Made by a program: the position numbers and the translations under genes. The notes under the pieces are model-generated. The model was not told where the DNA came from, ran no database searches, and saw nothing but the letters and a program-made list of their open reading frames with translations. A stretch of DNA of 64,000 nucleotides from Paraburkholderia sp. BL21I4N1 (GTDB taxonomy: Bacteria; Pseudomonadota; Gammaproteobacteria; Burkholderiales; Burkholderiaceae). Shown in pieces: positions 1 through 7,883 of the stretch (its first letter is position 1; each line of letters opens with the position of its first letter). The stretch is taken from the NCBI RefSeq assembly GCF_002973525.1, contig NZ_PVEN01000022.1, forward strand, positions 1 to 64,000, read 5' to 3'.

Positions 1-264
1 ACCTGCTCAATGACCGACGGCTATGACTGCTACCAGAACGCACTGGCCGAGCGCATCAACGGCATTCTGAAAACGGAACTGTTGCTGCATCGTCCCGCCA
101 ATCTGGCCCAGGCTGTGCGCATGGTCAGACAGTCGGTGCAGATCTACAACAGCGAACGACCACATCACTCGCTCAAATACAAAACGCCCGATGAAGTTCA
201 TCGGGCGTCGTTAAGGGGGTATCTTTACCAGCCGGATACCCTGGCAAAACCTGTCAACCTATAG
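1..264 (+). CDS. IS3-family transposase (OrfB), C-terminal part, cut by window edge
   Basis: The frame is open from the first base and ends at 264, giving about 87 residues of a DDE transposase C-terminus. The stretch ALAERINGILKTE carries the last acidic residue (the Glu of DDE) in the spacing typical of IS3-family OrfB. It is followed by the usual tail with YNSERPHHSL and a KTPDEVH motif, which marks the end of the integrase core. The rest lies outside the window, so I cannot say whether the element is intact. The right end of the insertion sequence probably lies within about 20 bases after the stop. It sits roughly 230 bases upstream of hslV, on the same strand. The family call is firm; the subgroup is not. 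Confidence 0.85.
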   Translation, partial: TCSMTDGYDCYQNALAERINGILKTELLLHRPANLAQAVRMVRQSVQIYNSERPHHSLKYKTPDEVHRASLRGYLYQPDTLAKPVNL

Positions 265-283
265 CAGGACGGGTCAGTGCGGC
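255..283. repeat. Probable right end of the IS element
   Basis: In many IS3-family elements the transposase stop codon falls inside or beside the right terminal inverted repeat. The sequence CTATAGCAGGACGGGTCA around the stop would fit such an end. The matching left end and the target duplication are outside the window, so the exact boundary is inference. Confidence 0.3.
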
Positions 284-354
284 GCTGAATGCGCTCGCTG
301 TCAGTCCGGCCTCGCGCCGAAACACCGTTTTTTGTCCTATGCCTTTTGCCGGCT

Positions 355-382
355 CTTGATATGACTGCGTACGCCCTAAAAT
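355..382 (+). promoter_or_regulatory. Candidate heat-shock (sigma-32-like) promoter for hslVU
   Basis: CTTGATA at 355-361 is followed after 12 bases by CCCTAAAA at 374-381. This resembles the sigma-32 pattern CTTGAAA - 11 to 16 bases - CCCCATNT. It lies about 130 bases upstream of the hslV start. hslVU is a classic RpoH-dependent operon in other proteobacteria, which supports the reading. The -10 match is imperfect, and a sigma-70 reading (TTGATA/TAAAAT) with a short spacer is also possible. Confidence 0.4.
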
Positions 383-513
383 AAACTGGACATGCGCTGC
401 ACGAGCGCGCGCCAGGCGGGTTGATCCCCGTGCCGCGCGCCGTCCGCTTTCAGGATTCATGCGGTGGTGCATCGTGCTGCCGCGTCCTACCCGTTTTGCA
501 AAGAGGAACGCAT

Positions 514-1050
514 ATGGAGCAATTTCACGGCACGACGATCGTCTCCGTGCGGCGCGGCGACAAGGTCGCGCTCGGCGGCGACGGCCAGGTGACGCTGGGC
601 AACATCGTCATGAAAGGCGGTGCGAAGAAGGTCCGGCGCATCTACAACGGCAAGGTGCTGGTCGGCTTCGCCGGCGGTACGGCAGACGCCTTCTCGTTAC
701 TCGACCGCTTCGAAGCGAAGCTGGAAAAACATCAGGGCAACCTCACGCGCGCGGCCGTCGAACTCGCTAAAGACTGGCGCACCGACCGCATGCTGCGCCG
801 GCTCGAAGCCATGTTGATTACCGCCGACGCCACTACCACGCTCGTCATCACCGGTAACGGCGACGTGCTCGATCCGGAAGGTGGTATCTGCGCCATCGGT
901 TCGGGCGGATCGTACGCTCAGGCCGCCGCGATCGCGCTGGCCCAGAACACCGAGATGTCGCCCCGCGAAATCGTGGAGAAGTCGCTGGAAATTGCCGGCG
1001 ACATGTGCATCTACACGAACCATAACCGCGTCATCGAGACGATCGAGTAA
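514..1050 (+). CDS. hslV: ATP-dependent protease HslVU, peptidase subunit HslV
   Basis: This 178-residue protein is the proteasome-like peptidase of the HslVU (ClpQY) complex, which degrades misfolded and regulatory proteins in the cytoplasm. The start at 514 follows an AAGAGGA ribosome site at 501-507. The open frame runs further upstream, but those codons do not resemble the family. The N-terminus reads MEQFHG and then TTIVSVRRG. Removal of the six-residue propeptide would expose Thr7 as the catalytic nucleophile, as in other beta-proteobacterial HslV. GDGQVTLG and the GSGG motif near residue 130 are family hallmarks. The gene is followed after nine bases by hslU, its unfoldase partner, and the two should be co-transcribed. 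Confidence 0.97.
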   Translation: MEQFHGTTIVSVRRGDKVALGGDGQVTLGNIVMKGGAKKVRRIYNGKVLVGFAGGTADAFSLLDRFEAKLEKHQGNLTRAAVELAKDWRTDRMLRRLEAMLITADATTTLVITGNGDVLDPEGGICAIGSGGSYAQAAAIALAQNTEMSPREIVEKSLEIAGDMCIYTNHNRVIETIE

Positions 1051-1059
1051 GGACCCACG

Positions 1060-2406
1060 ATGAGCACCATGACCCCTGCCGAGATCGTCTCGGAACTCGA
1101 CAAACACATCATCGGCCAAGGCCGCGCGAAAAAAGCCGTGGCCGTGGCGCTGCGCAATCGCTGGCGGCGTCAGCAGGTTGAAGATCCGCTGCGCCAAGAA
1201 ATTACGCCCAAGAACATTCTGATGATAGGACCGACCGGCGTCGGCAAAACCGAGATCGCGCGGCGTCTGGCGAAACTGGCCGACGCGCCGTTCATCAAGA
1301 TCGAAGCGACCAAGTTCACCGAAGTCGGCTACGTGGGTCGCGACGTCGACAGCATCGTGCGCGATCTGATCGAAATCTCCGTCAAGCAAACGCGCGAAAC
1401 GGAAATGCGCAAAGTGCGCACCAAGGCCGAAGATCAGGCCGAAGACCGTATCCTCGACATTCTGTTGCCGAGCGCGCGGCCGGTGGGCTTCGGCGCGAGC
1501 TCGAGCGCCACCGACACCGCCGACGAAGGCAGCACCACGCGCCACACCTTCCGCAAGCGTCTGCGCGAAGGCCTGCTCGACGACAAGGAAATCGAGCTCG
1601 ACGTCGAACAGCCGCAAGGCGCCATGGACATCATGGGGCCGCCTGGCATGGAAGACATGACCGAGCAGATCCGCTCCATGTTCGCGAACATCGGCGGCGG
1701 CAAGAAAACGCGTCGCAAGCTGAAGGTAAAGGAAGCGCTGAAGCTGCTCACCGACGAAGAAGCCGGCAAGATGCTGAACGACGAAGAGGTGAAAACCAAA
1801 GCGGTGCAGAACGTCGAACAGAACGGCATTGTGTTCCTCGACGAGATCGACAAGATCGCGTCGCGCGCCGAAGCCGGCGGTGGTGAAGTATCCCGGCAGG
1901 GCGTGCAGCGCGATCTGCTACCGCTGGTGGAAGGCACCACGATCAACACAAAGTACGGCATGGTGAAGACCGACCACATTCTGTTCATCGCGAGCGGTGC
2001 GTTTCATCTGGCCAAGCCGAGCGATCTGATTCCGGAACTGCAAGGGCGTTTCCCAATCCGCGTCGAACTGGACTCGCTGTCGGTGAACGACTTCGAATCG
2101 ATCCTGGTGTCCACGGACGCGAGCCTCGTCAAGCAATACCAGGCGCTACTCGCCACGGAAGACGTGCACCTCGAATTCGCCGACGACGGCATTCGCCGTC
2201 TCGCCGAGATCGCGTACTCGGTGAACGAGAAGACCGAGAACATCGGCGCGCGCCGCTTGTACACGGTGATCGAAAAACTGCTCGAAGAAGTGTCGTTCGC
2301 GGCCGGCAACCACTCCGGCAAGACGGTGCAGATCGACGCGGCGTATGTGGATCGCGCGCTGAACGAAGTGGCGGAAGACGAAGATCTGTCGCGTTACGTG
2401 CTGTGA
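1060..2406 (+). CDS. hslU: ATP-dependent protease HslVU, ATPase subunit HslU
   Basis: This 448-residue AAA+ unfoldase recognises and unfolds substrates and threads them into HslV. The Walker A motif GPTGVGKT lies at residues 57-64, the pore loop GYVG at 90-93, and Walker B (VFLDEID) near 258. The variable I-domain between about 110 and 230 contains acidic and Met-rich stretches. The C-terminal end RYVL is the tail known to insert into HslV and activate it. The length matches the family. It starts nine bases after hslV, so translation is probably coupled, and a strong terminator follows at 2479. Confidence 0.98.
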   Translation: MSTMTPAEIVSELDKHIIGQGRAKKAVAVALRNRWRRQQVEDPLRQEITPKNILMIGPTGVGKTEIARRLAKLADAPFIKIEATKFTEVGYVGRDVDSIVRDLIEISVKQTRETEMRKVRTKAEDQAEDRILDILLPSARPVGFGASSSATDTADEGSTTRHTFRKRLREGLLDDKEIELDVEQPQGAMDIMGPPGMEDMTEQIRSMFANIGGGKKTRRKLKVKEALKLLTDEEAGKMLNDEEVKTKAVQNVEQNGIVFLDEIDKIASRAEAGGGEVSRQGVQRDLLPLVEGTTINTKYGMVKTDHILFIASGAFHLAKPSDLIPELQGRFPIRVELDSLSVNDFESILVSTDASLVKQYQALLATEDVHLEFADDGIRRLAEIAYSVNEKTENIGARRLYTVIEKLLEEVSFAAGNHSGKTVQIDAAYVDRALNEVAEDEDLSRYVL

Positions 2407-2478
2407 TACGGATGCCGATATCGCATCGCTGATTCACGTGCTGATTGTTTGATGTGGATCAGGCGTGAATCGCAAAAG

Positions 2479-2514
2479 AAAACGGGCTGCCTTTAATCAG
2501 GCAGCCCGTTTTTT
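2479..2514 (+). terminator. Rho-independent terminator of hslVU
   Basis: A perfect 14-bp stem (AAAACGGGCTGCCT with AGGCAGCCCGTTTT), a six-base loop and a T-run start about 70 bases after the hslU stop. Confidence 0.93.
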
Positions 2515-2547
2515 CGCCCCGTCGAAACGCGAGTGAAGCGGTTCCCG

Positions 2548-2580
2548 CTTACTGCTTACTGCTACTGCTACTGCTTACTG
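2548..2580. repeat. Short tandem repeat at the end of the regA-like gene
   Basis: Five head-to-tail units of CTTACTG or CTACTG (7, 7, 6, 6, 7 bases) occupy 33 bases. The last unit overlaps the stop codon of the response regulator encoded on the minus strand. Confidence 0.8.
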
Positions 2581-3117
2581 TTTAACCGGCCGCTTGGCCA
2601 GCTTGCGCTGCAACGTCCGGCGATGCATGTTCAACGCGCGCGCCGTCGCCGAAATATTGCCGCCGTGCTCGGCCAGCACGCGTTGAATATGCTCCCACTC
2701 CAGACGCGCAACCGACAGCGGCGTGGGATGTTCGATCGCCTCTTCCGCCTGCAGCGCGCTCGCCTCGCTTTGCAGCGCCGACAAGATCGTCTCGACGTTG
2801 GCGGGCTTCGCCAGGTAATTGTCCGCACCGTCTTTCACCGCCTGCACCGCCGTGGCGATACTGGCGTAGCCGGTCAGCACCAGCATGCGCGCGTCGGGCT
2901 GCAGATCGCGCAAAGGCGCGACGAGCGTCAGACCAGAGTCGTTGCCGAGATGCAGGTCGACCGTGATCTGGCTGAACTTCTGCTGATTCGCCAGCTTGAT
3001 CGCTTCGTCCGCGTTGTGCGCCTCGCTCACCGTGTAACCGCGCCGCGTCAGACCGCGAGCGAGGATGCCGGAGAACACCTCGTCGTCGTCGATCACCAGA
3101 AAATTCATTTCGCTCAT
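2575..3117 (-). CDS. regA: RegA/PrrA/RoxR-type redox response regulator
   Basis: This 180-residue response regulator has a receiver domain with acidic residues D10-D12, phospho-acceptor D54, T83 and K105. It is joined by a short linker to a C-terminal Fis-type helix-turn-helix (about 140-175, with GGNISATARALNMHRRTLQRKL conserved in this family). This compact two-domain layout is that of RegA/ActR/PrrA, which control respiration, carbon and nitrogen metabolism in response to redox state. It overlaps the upstream kinase gene by four bases (ATGA), so the two proteins are translationally coupled. The stop codon falls inside a short tandem repeat. The family call is strong; the regulon here is unknown. 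Confidence 0.9.
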   Translation of the reverse strand: MSEMNFLVIDDDEVFSGILARGLTRRGYTVSEAHNADEAIKLANQQKFSQITVDLHLGNDSGLTLVAPLRDLQPDARMLVLTGYASIATAVQAVKDGADNYLAKPANVETILSALQSEASALQAEEAIEHPTPLSVARLEWEHIQRVLAEHGGNISATARALNMHRRTLQRKLAKRPVKQ

Positions 3118-4424
3118 GCCTGTTTCTCCGTGTTGGATGGCGCGCTGCCCTGACGGCCCACGCCTGATAATTTGCGCCCGGCAAGCGGCAGCTTGAGAAG
3201 CGCTCGCGTGCCACGCGGCTTGATCGCGCTAACGTCGGTCAGTTCGATCGACCCTCTCAAACGCGCCGCCGCCGAAAAGGCCAGATAAAGGCCCACGCCG
3301 TGTCCGCCTTGCGTGCTCTCCACCGGCATCGCGCCGAGCGAGCCACGCAGTGCGGCGGGAATGCCGGGGCCCGCGTCGCAGACTTCGAAGACGATCTGGT
3401 CGCCGCGCGCCGCCAGCGTGCAGGCCAGCGTCACGTGATCGCGGCTCGCACGCGCGGCGTTGTCGAGCAGAATCGTGAGAATCTGACTCACGGCTACCGT
3501 ATCGTCAAGGCTGACCTCGGGCGGCGCCACACCAATCCGCTCGAATTTCACATGCGGATGACGCAAGCGCCACTGCTCGCCGAACGATTCGAGCCATTCG
3601 CCGACCGGCTGCCGACTCGTGGTTGTCGACGCGCGGCTGCGCAATCTGGCGAGCGCCGACGTGCACAGCGACATCTGCTGCTCCAGCAGTTCAATATCGG
3701 CACTGTAGGGTGCGAGCCCTTGGTCGGTGCGTGCCGCGTCGCGCAATTCTTCGGACAACATTGCAATTGTAGACAGCGGCGTGCCGATTTCGTGCGCGAC
3801 GGTGGCCGCCTGCACACCCAACGCGACCGCGCGCTCGTCATGAAGCAAGCGCTGTTGCGCATCTCCGAGCGCTGCGTCACGTAGTCGCAGCGCGCGCGAC
3901 ATACGTGCAACGAACCACGCGATCAGCCCCACGCTGACCATGAAGTTCACCCACATGCCGGCGCGGTAGTAGTCGAACAGGTTGGCGGGATTGTCGAGGT
4001 TGAGCGGCACGGAATCGAAACCGAGCACCGCGTAGCAGGCCACGGCGAATGCCGCAAGCCATGCCATCAGATGCCATGGCAGCACCGCCGCGGCAATGGC
4101 CAGCGAAGGCAGATAGAGCGAGACAAATGGATTGGTGGTGCCGCCCGAGAGGAACAGCAGCGCGGACAACGCGCCCAGATCGACCCAGATCTGGCCGAAC
4201 AACTCCATGTTGGATTCGGGCCGCTGTTGTGAGACGCGCCACCACGTGAGTCCATTGAAGATCACTTCGAGCGCGATCACGAGCAGCATGGCGGGCAACG
4301 GCAGGTGCACGCCGATAAATATCTGCACGACCGCGATGGTCACCAGCTGTCCGATGATGGCCAGACTACGCAGCCAGAACAGATGACCCAGATTGACGCG
4401 ACCGGTGTTCGTTATTCGATGCAT
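3114..4424 (-). CDS. regB: RegB/PrrB/RoxS-type redox sensor histidine kinase
   Basis: This membrane kinase has 436 residues when the ATG at 4424 (MHRITNTGR) is used; upstream in-frame codons lack family similarity. Six hydrophobic segments fill about residues 15-175. Between two of them sits the heptad GGTTNPF (94-100), matching the quinone-sensing GGXXNPF box of RegB. The phospho-acceptor is His211 (AHEIGTPLST). Cys254 lies 43 residues further on, close to where the redox-active Cys265 sits relative to His225 in Rhodobacter RegB. A GHKL ATPase domain with GGHGVGLYLAFS ends the protein. It should phosphorylate the downstream regulator at 2575-3117. Confidence 0.9.
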   Translation of the reverse strand: MHRITNTGRVNLGHLFWLRSLAIIGQLVTIAVVQIFIGVHLPLPAMLLVIALEVIFNGLTWWRVSQQRPESNMELFGQIWVDLGALSALLFLSGGTTNPFVSLYLPSLAIAAAVLPWHLMAWLAAFAVACYAVLGFDSVPLNLDNPANLFDYYRAGMWVNFMVSVGLIAWFVARMSRALRLRDAALGDAQQRLLHDERAVALGVQAATVAHEIGTPLSTIAMLSEELRDAARTDQGLAPYSADIELLEQQMSLCTSALARLRSRASTTTSRQPVGEWLESFGEQWRLRHPHVKFERIGVAPPEVSLDDTVAVSQILTILLDNAARASRDHVTLACTLAARGDQIVFEVCDAGPGIPAALRGSLGAMPVESTQGGHGVGLYLAFSAAARLRGSIELTDVSAIKPRGTRALLKLPLAGRKLSGVGRQGSAPSNTEKQA

Positions 4425-4552
4425 GACTTGAGTGTACCTGTTCAGACTAGTCCGACTTACTACGCAGCCCCGCGTCGGTACCATGGTTTTTTTGCGATAG
4501 CGACGCTCGGACCGAACTTTCGACCTCGGTTCTTCCGGCGCACCACCCTTCC

Positions 4553-6190
4553 ATGCTACCTACCTCTGACTACGAGGCTGATGTCTCATCAGCTTTCCTG
4601 ACTTTTCTGCGACATGCTGCCGCAGCCCGCCAAAATGCCACGGCCAAAGCGGAATCCCGATGGCTCGACGCCGCGAGCCAGTTGCATCCACTCGACGACG
4701 ACTCACTTGAAACGCTCAGCGCCGCGTTGCTTGAGCAGGCCCGTCACGGCGAGGCGATCGAACTCGCCGCCATTATTGCCCAACTCGATTCGCATCGCGC
4801 GTTGACCCACTTCCGTCTCGGCTACGTTTTGCAAATGGCGAACCGGCATGGCGAGGCCATTGCCGCTTACCGCCGCGCGCTTGCCATCGAGCCGACTTTG
4901 CCCCGGCTGCGCAGCAATCTCGCCGGTGCATTGATGATGACCGGCGGCGACCTGAGCGAGCAACTCACGCTGCTGGAAAGCGCGGTGCGCGACGAACCTT
5001 GCGAGGGCGACGCGTGGACGAATCTCACGCACGCGTATCGCACCGGCATGAACCTGCCGCGCGCGCTCGAAGCCGGCGCGAGAGCCATGCAATGTTCGCC
5101 GCTCAGCCCGCTGGCGCACAACAACTATGCGCTGGCGCTCCGCGAAGCGCAACGCTGGGCGGAGGCCGAACAGGCCACGAAAACCGCCTGCGCGATCGCT
5201 CCTTCGAATACGACGATGCGCTCGAATCTCGGCATGCTGCAGTTGATGCGCGGCGACTACACAAACGGCTGGTCATCGCACGAGGCACGCTGGGACGGCT
5301 CAGCGGAACTCGGCGGCAACCGGCCCGCGATACCGGCGCCGACGTGGCACGGCGAACCGCTCGCCGGTAAAACGCTGCTGGTCTGGGGCGAACAGGGCAT
5401 GGGCGACGTGCTGCAGTTCAGCCGCTATGTCCCAATGCTGGCCGACCGCGTGCATCGCGAGGGCGGGCGCGTGATCTGGAATTCGTTTCCGCAGATGGGT
5501 GCGCTGCTTACGCGCAGCCTCGGTCAATACGTGGACGGTTACTCGACCGGCGTCGATCTGGAATCGCTGCGGCCGTTCGACTATGAGATTCCACTGCTCA
5601 GCCTGCCGTTGATCTTCGGCACACGCGCCAGCACGATTCCGGCTGCCGTCCCTTATCTGCACGCGGACGACACGGCTAGTCAATCATGGCGTCGGCGGCT
5701 GGCGGGCGAAACGCGGCTGAAAGTCGGACTGACATGGACCGGCAGCCTCGGCCATCAACGCAATCCGTATCGGCGGGTCGGCTGGGAGCGCTACGCAACT
5801 CACCTTGGCAGACTGCAAAACGTGGCGTTCTACTCATTGCAACCGGGCGCTGACGCCGACGTGGCAGCAGCCCGCGCCGCTGGTCTGCCCATGACCGATC
5901 ACACCGCCGAATTCGCCACTTTCGACAACACCGCCGCTTTCGTGAGCTCGCTCGACCTCGTCATCACGGTATGCACGTCGGCGGCGCATTTGAGTGGCGC
6001 GCTCGGCCAGCGCACCTGGGTGCTGCTCGACGTCAATCCGCACTGGGTCTGGCTGCTCGATCGCCGCGACAGCCCCTGGTATCCAAGCGCCACGCTGTAT
6101 CGGCAGCCGCAGTTCGGTCAGTGGGAAGCGCCGTTGGAGGCTGTTGCCCGTGATCTGAACGCGCTCGCGGCTGAGCACCGCGCGCCATAG
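4553..6190 (+). CDS. TPR protein with glycosyltransferase-like C-terminal domain
   Basis: This is a 545-residue cytoplasmic protein with no signal peptide. The N-terminal half (about 50-250) is made of tetratricopeptide repeats; for example HFRLGYVLQMANRHGEAIAAYRRALAIEP is split here by position near 85-115, and others follow near 190-240. The C-terminal half (about 270-545) has a GT-B-like look, with LLVWGEQGMGDVLQFSRY near 275, KVGLTWTGS near 388 and DLVITVCTSAAHLSGALG near 470. This resembles the TPR/GT fusions related to O-GlcNAc-transferase-like and ADP-heptose-transferase-like families. Substrate is unknown. It stands alone, divergent from regB, with a weak ribosome site. Confidence 0.7.
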   Translation: MLPTSDYEADVSSAFLTFLRHAAAARQNATAKAESRWLDAASQLHPLDDDSLETLSAALLEQARHGEAIELAAIIAQLDSHRALTHFRLGYVLQMANRHGEAIAAYRRALAIEPTLPRLRSNLAGALMMTGGDLSEQLTLLESAVRDEPCEGDAWTNLTHAYRTGMNLPRALEAGARAMQCSPLSPLAHNNYALALREAQRWAEAEQATKTACAIAPSNTTMRSNLGMLQLMRGDYTNGWSSHEARWDGSAELGGNRPAIPAPTWHGEPLAGKTLLVWGEQGMGDVLQFSRYVPMLADRVHREGGRVIWNSFPQMGALLTRSLGQYVDGYSTGVDLESLRPFDYEIPLLSLPLIFGTRASTIPAAVPYLHADDTASQSWRRRLAGETRLKVGLTWTGSLGHQRNPYRRVGWERYATHLGRLQNVAFYSLQPGADADVAAARAAGLPMTDHTAEFATFDNTAAFVSSLDLVITVCTSAAHLSGALGQRTWVLLDVNPHWVWLLDRRDSPWYPSATLYRQPQFGQWEAPLEAVARDLNALAAEHRAP

Positions 6191-6207
6191 GCGCGTTAAC
6201 AAGCGCG

Positions 6208-6435
6208 TTACGGCAAACCACCACCAGACGGCCGCCCCTGAGTCGCTCGCGCAATCTCTGCCGCGAGGCACTCCGGACAAAGACACCCACCAGCGGGATC
6301 CAGCCGCTCCACCGGCAAGGACGGCATCTCGCGGCACCAGCAGTCGAACGGCTGCGCGTGTCTCGAGCAATCGAACGCATTACCGCAGCGCGGACAGCGC
6401 GCGCGGCTTTCGTGGCGGGAGGCGAACGGTTTCAT
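6208..6435 (-). CDS. Small cysteine-rich CWC-family protein
   Basis: A 75-residue protein beginning MKPFASRHESRARCPRCG. It holds a CPRCG knuckle, then C23, the CWC motif at residues 32-34 that gives the family its name, and a second CLCPEC knuckle near 50. These spaced cysteines suggest a zinc-binding fold. I chose the ATG at 6435 because residues encoded upstream are not conserved-looking. It converges on the TPR gene with 17 bases between stops. No function is established for the family. Confidence 0.65.
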   Translation of the reverse strand: MKPFASRHESRARCPRCGNAFDCSRHAQPFDCWCREMPSLPVERLDPAGGCLCPECLAAEIARATQGRPSGGGLP

Positions 6436-6706
6436 GGCAAGGCCGGATAAACGCACCGAATCAGGCATCGATCCGCAGATGATGCCACTACCAGCGAAGC
6501 GCCGTTAGTCGTCCGTTCGGCTAATACACAAACGCCTTCGAACCGCGTTAGGCTTGCTGGTCGGCCGGCATTCGCGGGCCGTCATGGCGCGGTGCGCAAA
6601 AAGCCGCGCCGCCCGCCACCGGCGCCGCTGTCGAAAACCCTGTTGCAGCGCGCCAGTCCTGTACAATTCGCCGTGTTTTAACTGTTCCGTGCCTGAGCCT
6701 GCCGCC

Positions 6707-7606
6707 ATGTCCGAGCTTCCCGACCTTTCGCAGATCGCGCCCACCCTGAAGGCTGAAATCCTGGCCGAGGCGCTGCCTTACATTCGTCAATATCACGGTA
6801 AGACCGTGGTGATCAAATACGGCGGCAACGCCATGACCGAGGAGCGCCTCAAGCAGGGCTTCGCGCGCGACGTGATTCTGCTGAAGCTGGTCGGTATCAA
6901 TCCGGTTATCGTCCACGGCGGCGGTCCGCAGATCGACACGGCGCTGAAGAAGATCGGCAAACAGGGCACGTTCATCCAGGGCATGCGCGTCACCGACGAA
7001 GAGACGATGGAAGTCGTCGAATGGGTGCTCGGCGGCGAAGTGCAGCAGGATATCGTCACGCTGATCAACCATTTCGGCGGCCACGCGGTCGGCCTCACCG
7101 GCAAAGACGGCGGCCTGATCCACGCGCGCAAGATGCTGATGCCGGATCGTGACAACCCGGGCCAGTACGTCGACATCGGCCAGGTCGGCGAGGTCGAGGC
7201 GATCAACCCGGCGGTGGTGAAAGCGCTGCAAGACGACGCGTTCATTCCTGTCATCTCGCCGATCGGTTTCGGCGAAGACGGCCTGTCGTACAACATCAAC
7301 GCGGATCTGGTCGCGGGCAAACTGGCGGTCGTGCTGAACGCCGAAAAGCTCGTGATGATGACCAACATTCCGGGCGTGATGGATAAAGAAGGCAACCTGC
7401 TGACCGATCTGTCCGCGCGCGAAATCGACGGTCTCTTCGCCGACGGCACGATCTCCGGCGGCATGCTGCCGAAAATCTCTTCGGCGTTGGACGCGGCCAA
7501 GAGCGGCGTGCGTTCGGTACACATCATCGACGGTCGTATCGAGCACTCGGTACTGCTGGAAATTCTCACCGAACAGCCGTTCGGCACGATGATCCGCTCG
7601 CATTGA
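6707..7606 (+). CDS. argB: Acetylglutamate kinase
   Basis: This 299-residue enzyme phosphorylates N-acetyl-L-glutamate, the second step of arginine synthesis. The N-terminus MSELPDLSQIAPTLKAEI is standard for Burkholderiaceae. VIKYGGNAM (about 30-38) and HGGGPQID (about 71-78) bind ATP and substrate. The C-terminal DGRIEHSVLLEILT is the family signature, part of the arginine-responsive C-lobe in related enzymes. An open frame extends 51 codons upstream without similarity, so the start at 6707 is preferred. It stands apart from other arg genes. Confidence 0.97.
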   Translation: MSELPDLSQIAPTLKAEILAEALPYIRQYHGKTVVIKYGGNAMTEERLKQGFARDVILLKLVGINPVIVHGGGPQIDTALKKIGKQGTFIQGMRVTDEETMEVVEWVLGGEVQQDIVTLINHFGGHAVGLTGKDGGLIHARKMLMPDRDNPGQYVDIGQVGEVEAINPAVVKALQDDAFIPVISPIGFGEDGLSYNINADLVAGKLAVVLNAEKLVMMTNIPGVMDKEGNLLTDLSAREIDGLFADGTISGGMLPKISSALDAAKSGVRSVHIIDGRIEHSVLLEILTEQPFGTMIRSH

Positions 7607-7621
7607 TTCCTGCCTCAGTCC

Positions 7622-7662
7622 CGGCACATAGCGCACGTCGTAACGGCGTGCACTATGTGCCG
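7622..7662. repeat. Long imperfect hairpin downstream of argB
   Basis: CGGCACATAG at 7622-7631 pairs perfectly with CTATGTGCCG at 7653-7662. The interior continues for five more pairs after one mismatch, leaving a loop of about nine bases. It begins 15 bases after the argB stop. There is no T-run, so it may be a processing or stability element, or a factor-dependent terminator. The rest of the 277-base gap up to 7883 shows nothing else I can name. Confidence 0.55.
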
Positions 7663-7883
7663 TGCAGTCGTTCCGCGGCCACGCGCTTTGCAGCTGCTAC
7701 GTCCAGAGCCACCCTCAGCGCCGCACTCAAAACCAAGCTTCACCGCCGCACTTCACGGCGGCCCGCCACGCGCCAGCAAGGCGCACCGGCACACACTCCC
7801 CCTCTTATCTCTCCGCCAGCGCCACGAATCGCAAACACTCGTTGCCTGACGCGACACTTCGCGCCTGAACGGCGCCGCACCTC

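Noticed and set aside
2548..2580. Phase-variation switch in the tandem repeat
   Set aside because: The stop codon lies in the first repeat unit, so copy-number changes further on would not normally shift the coding frame.
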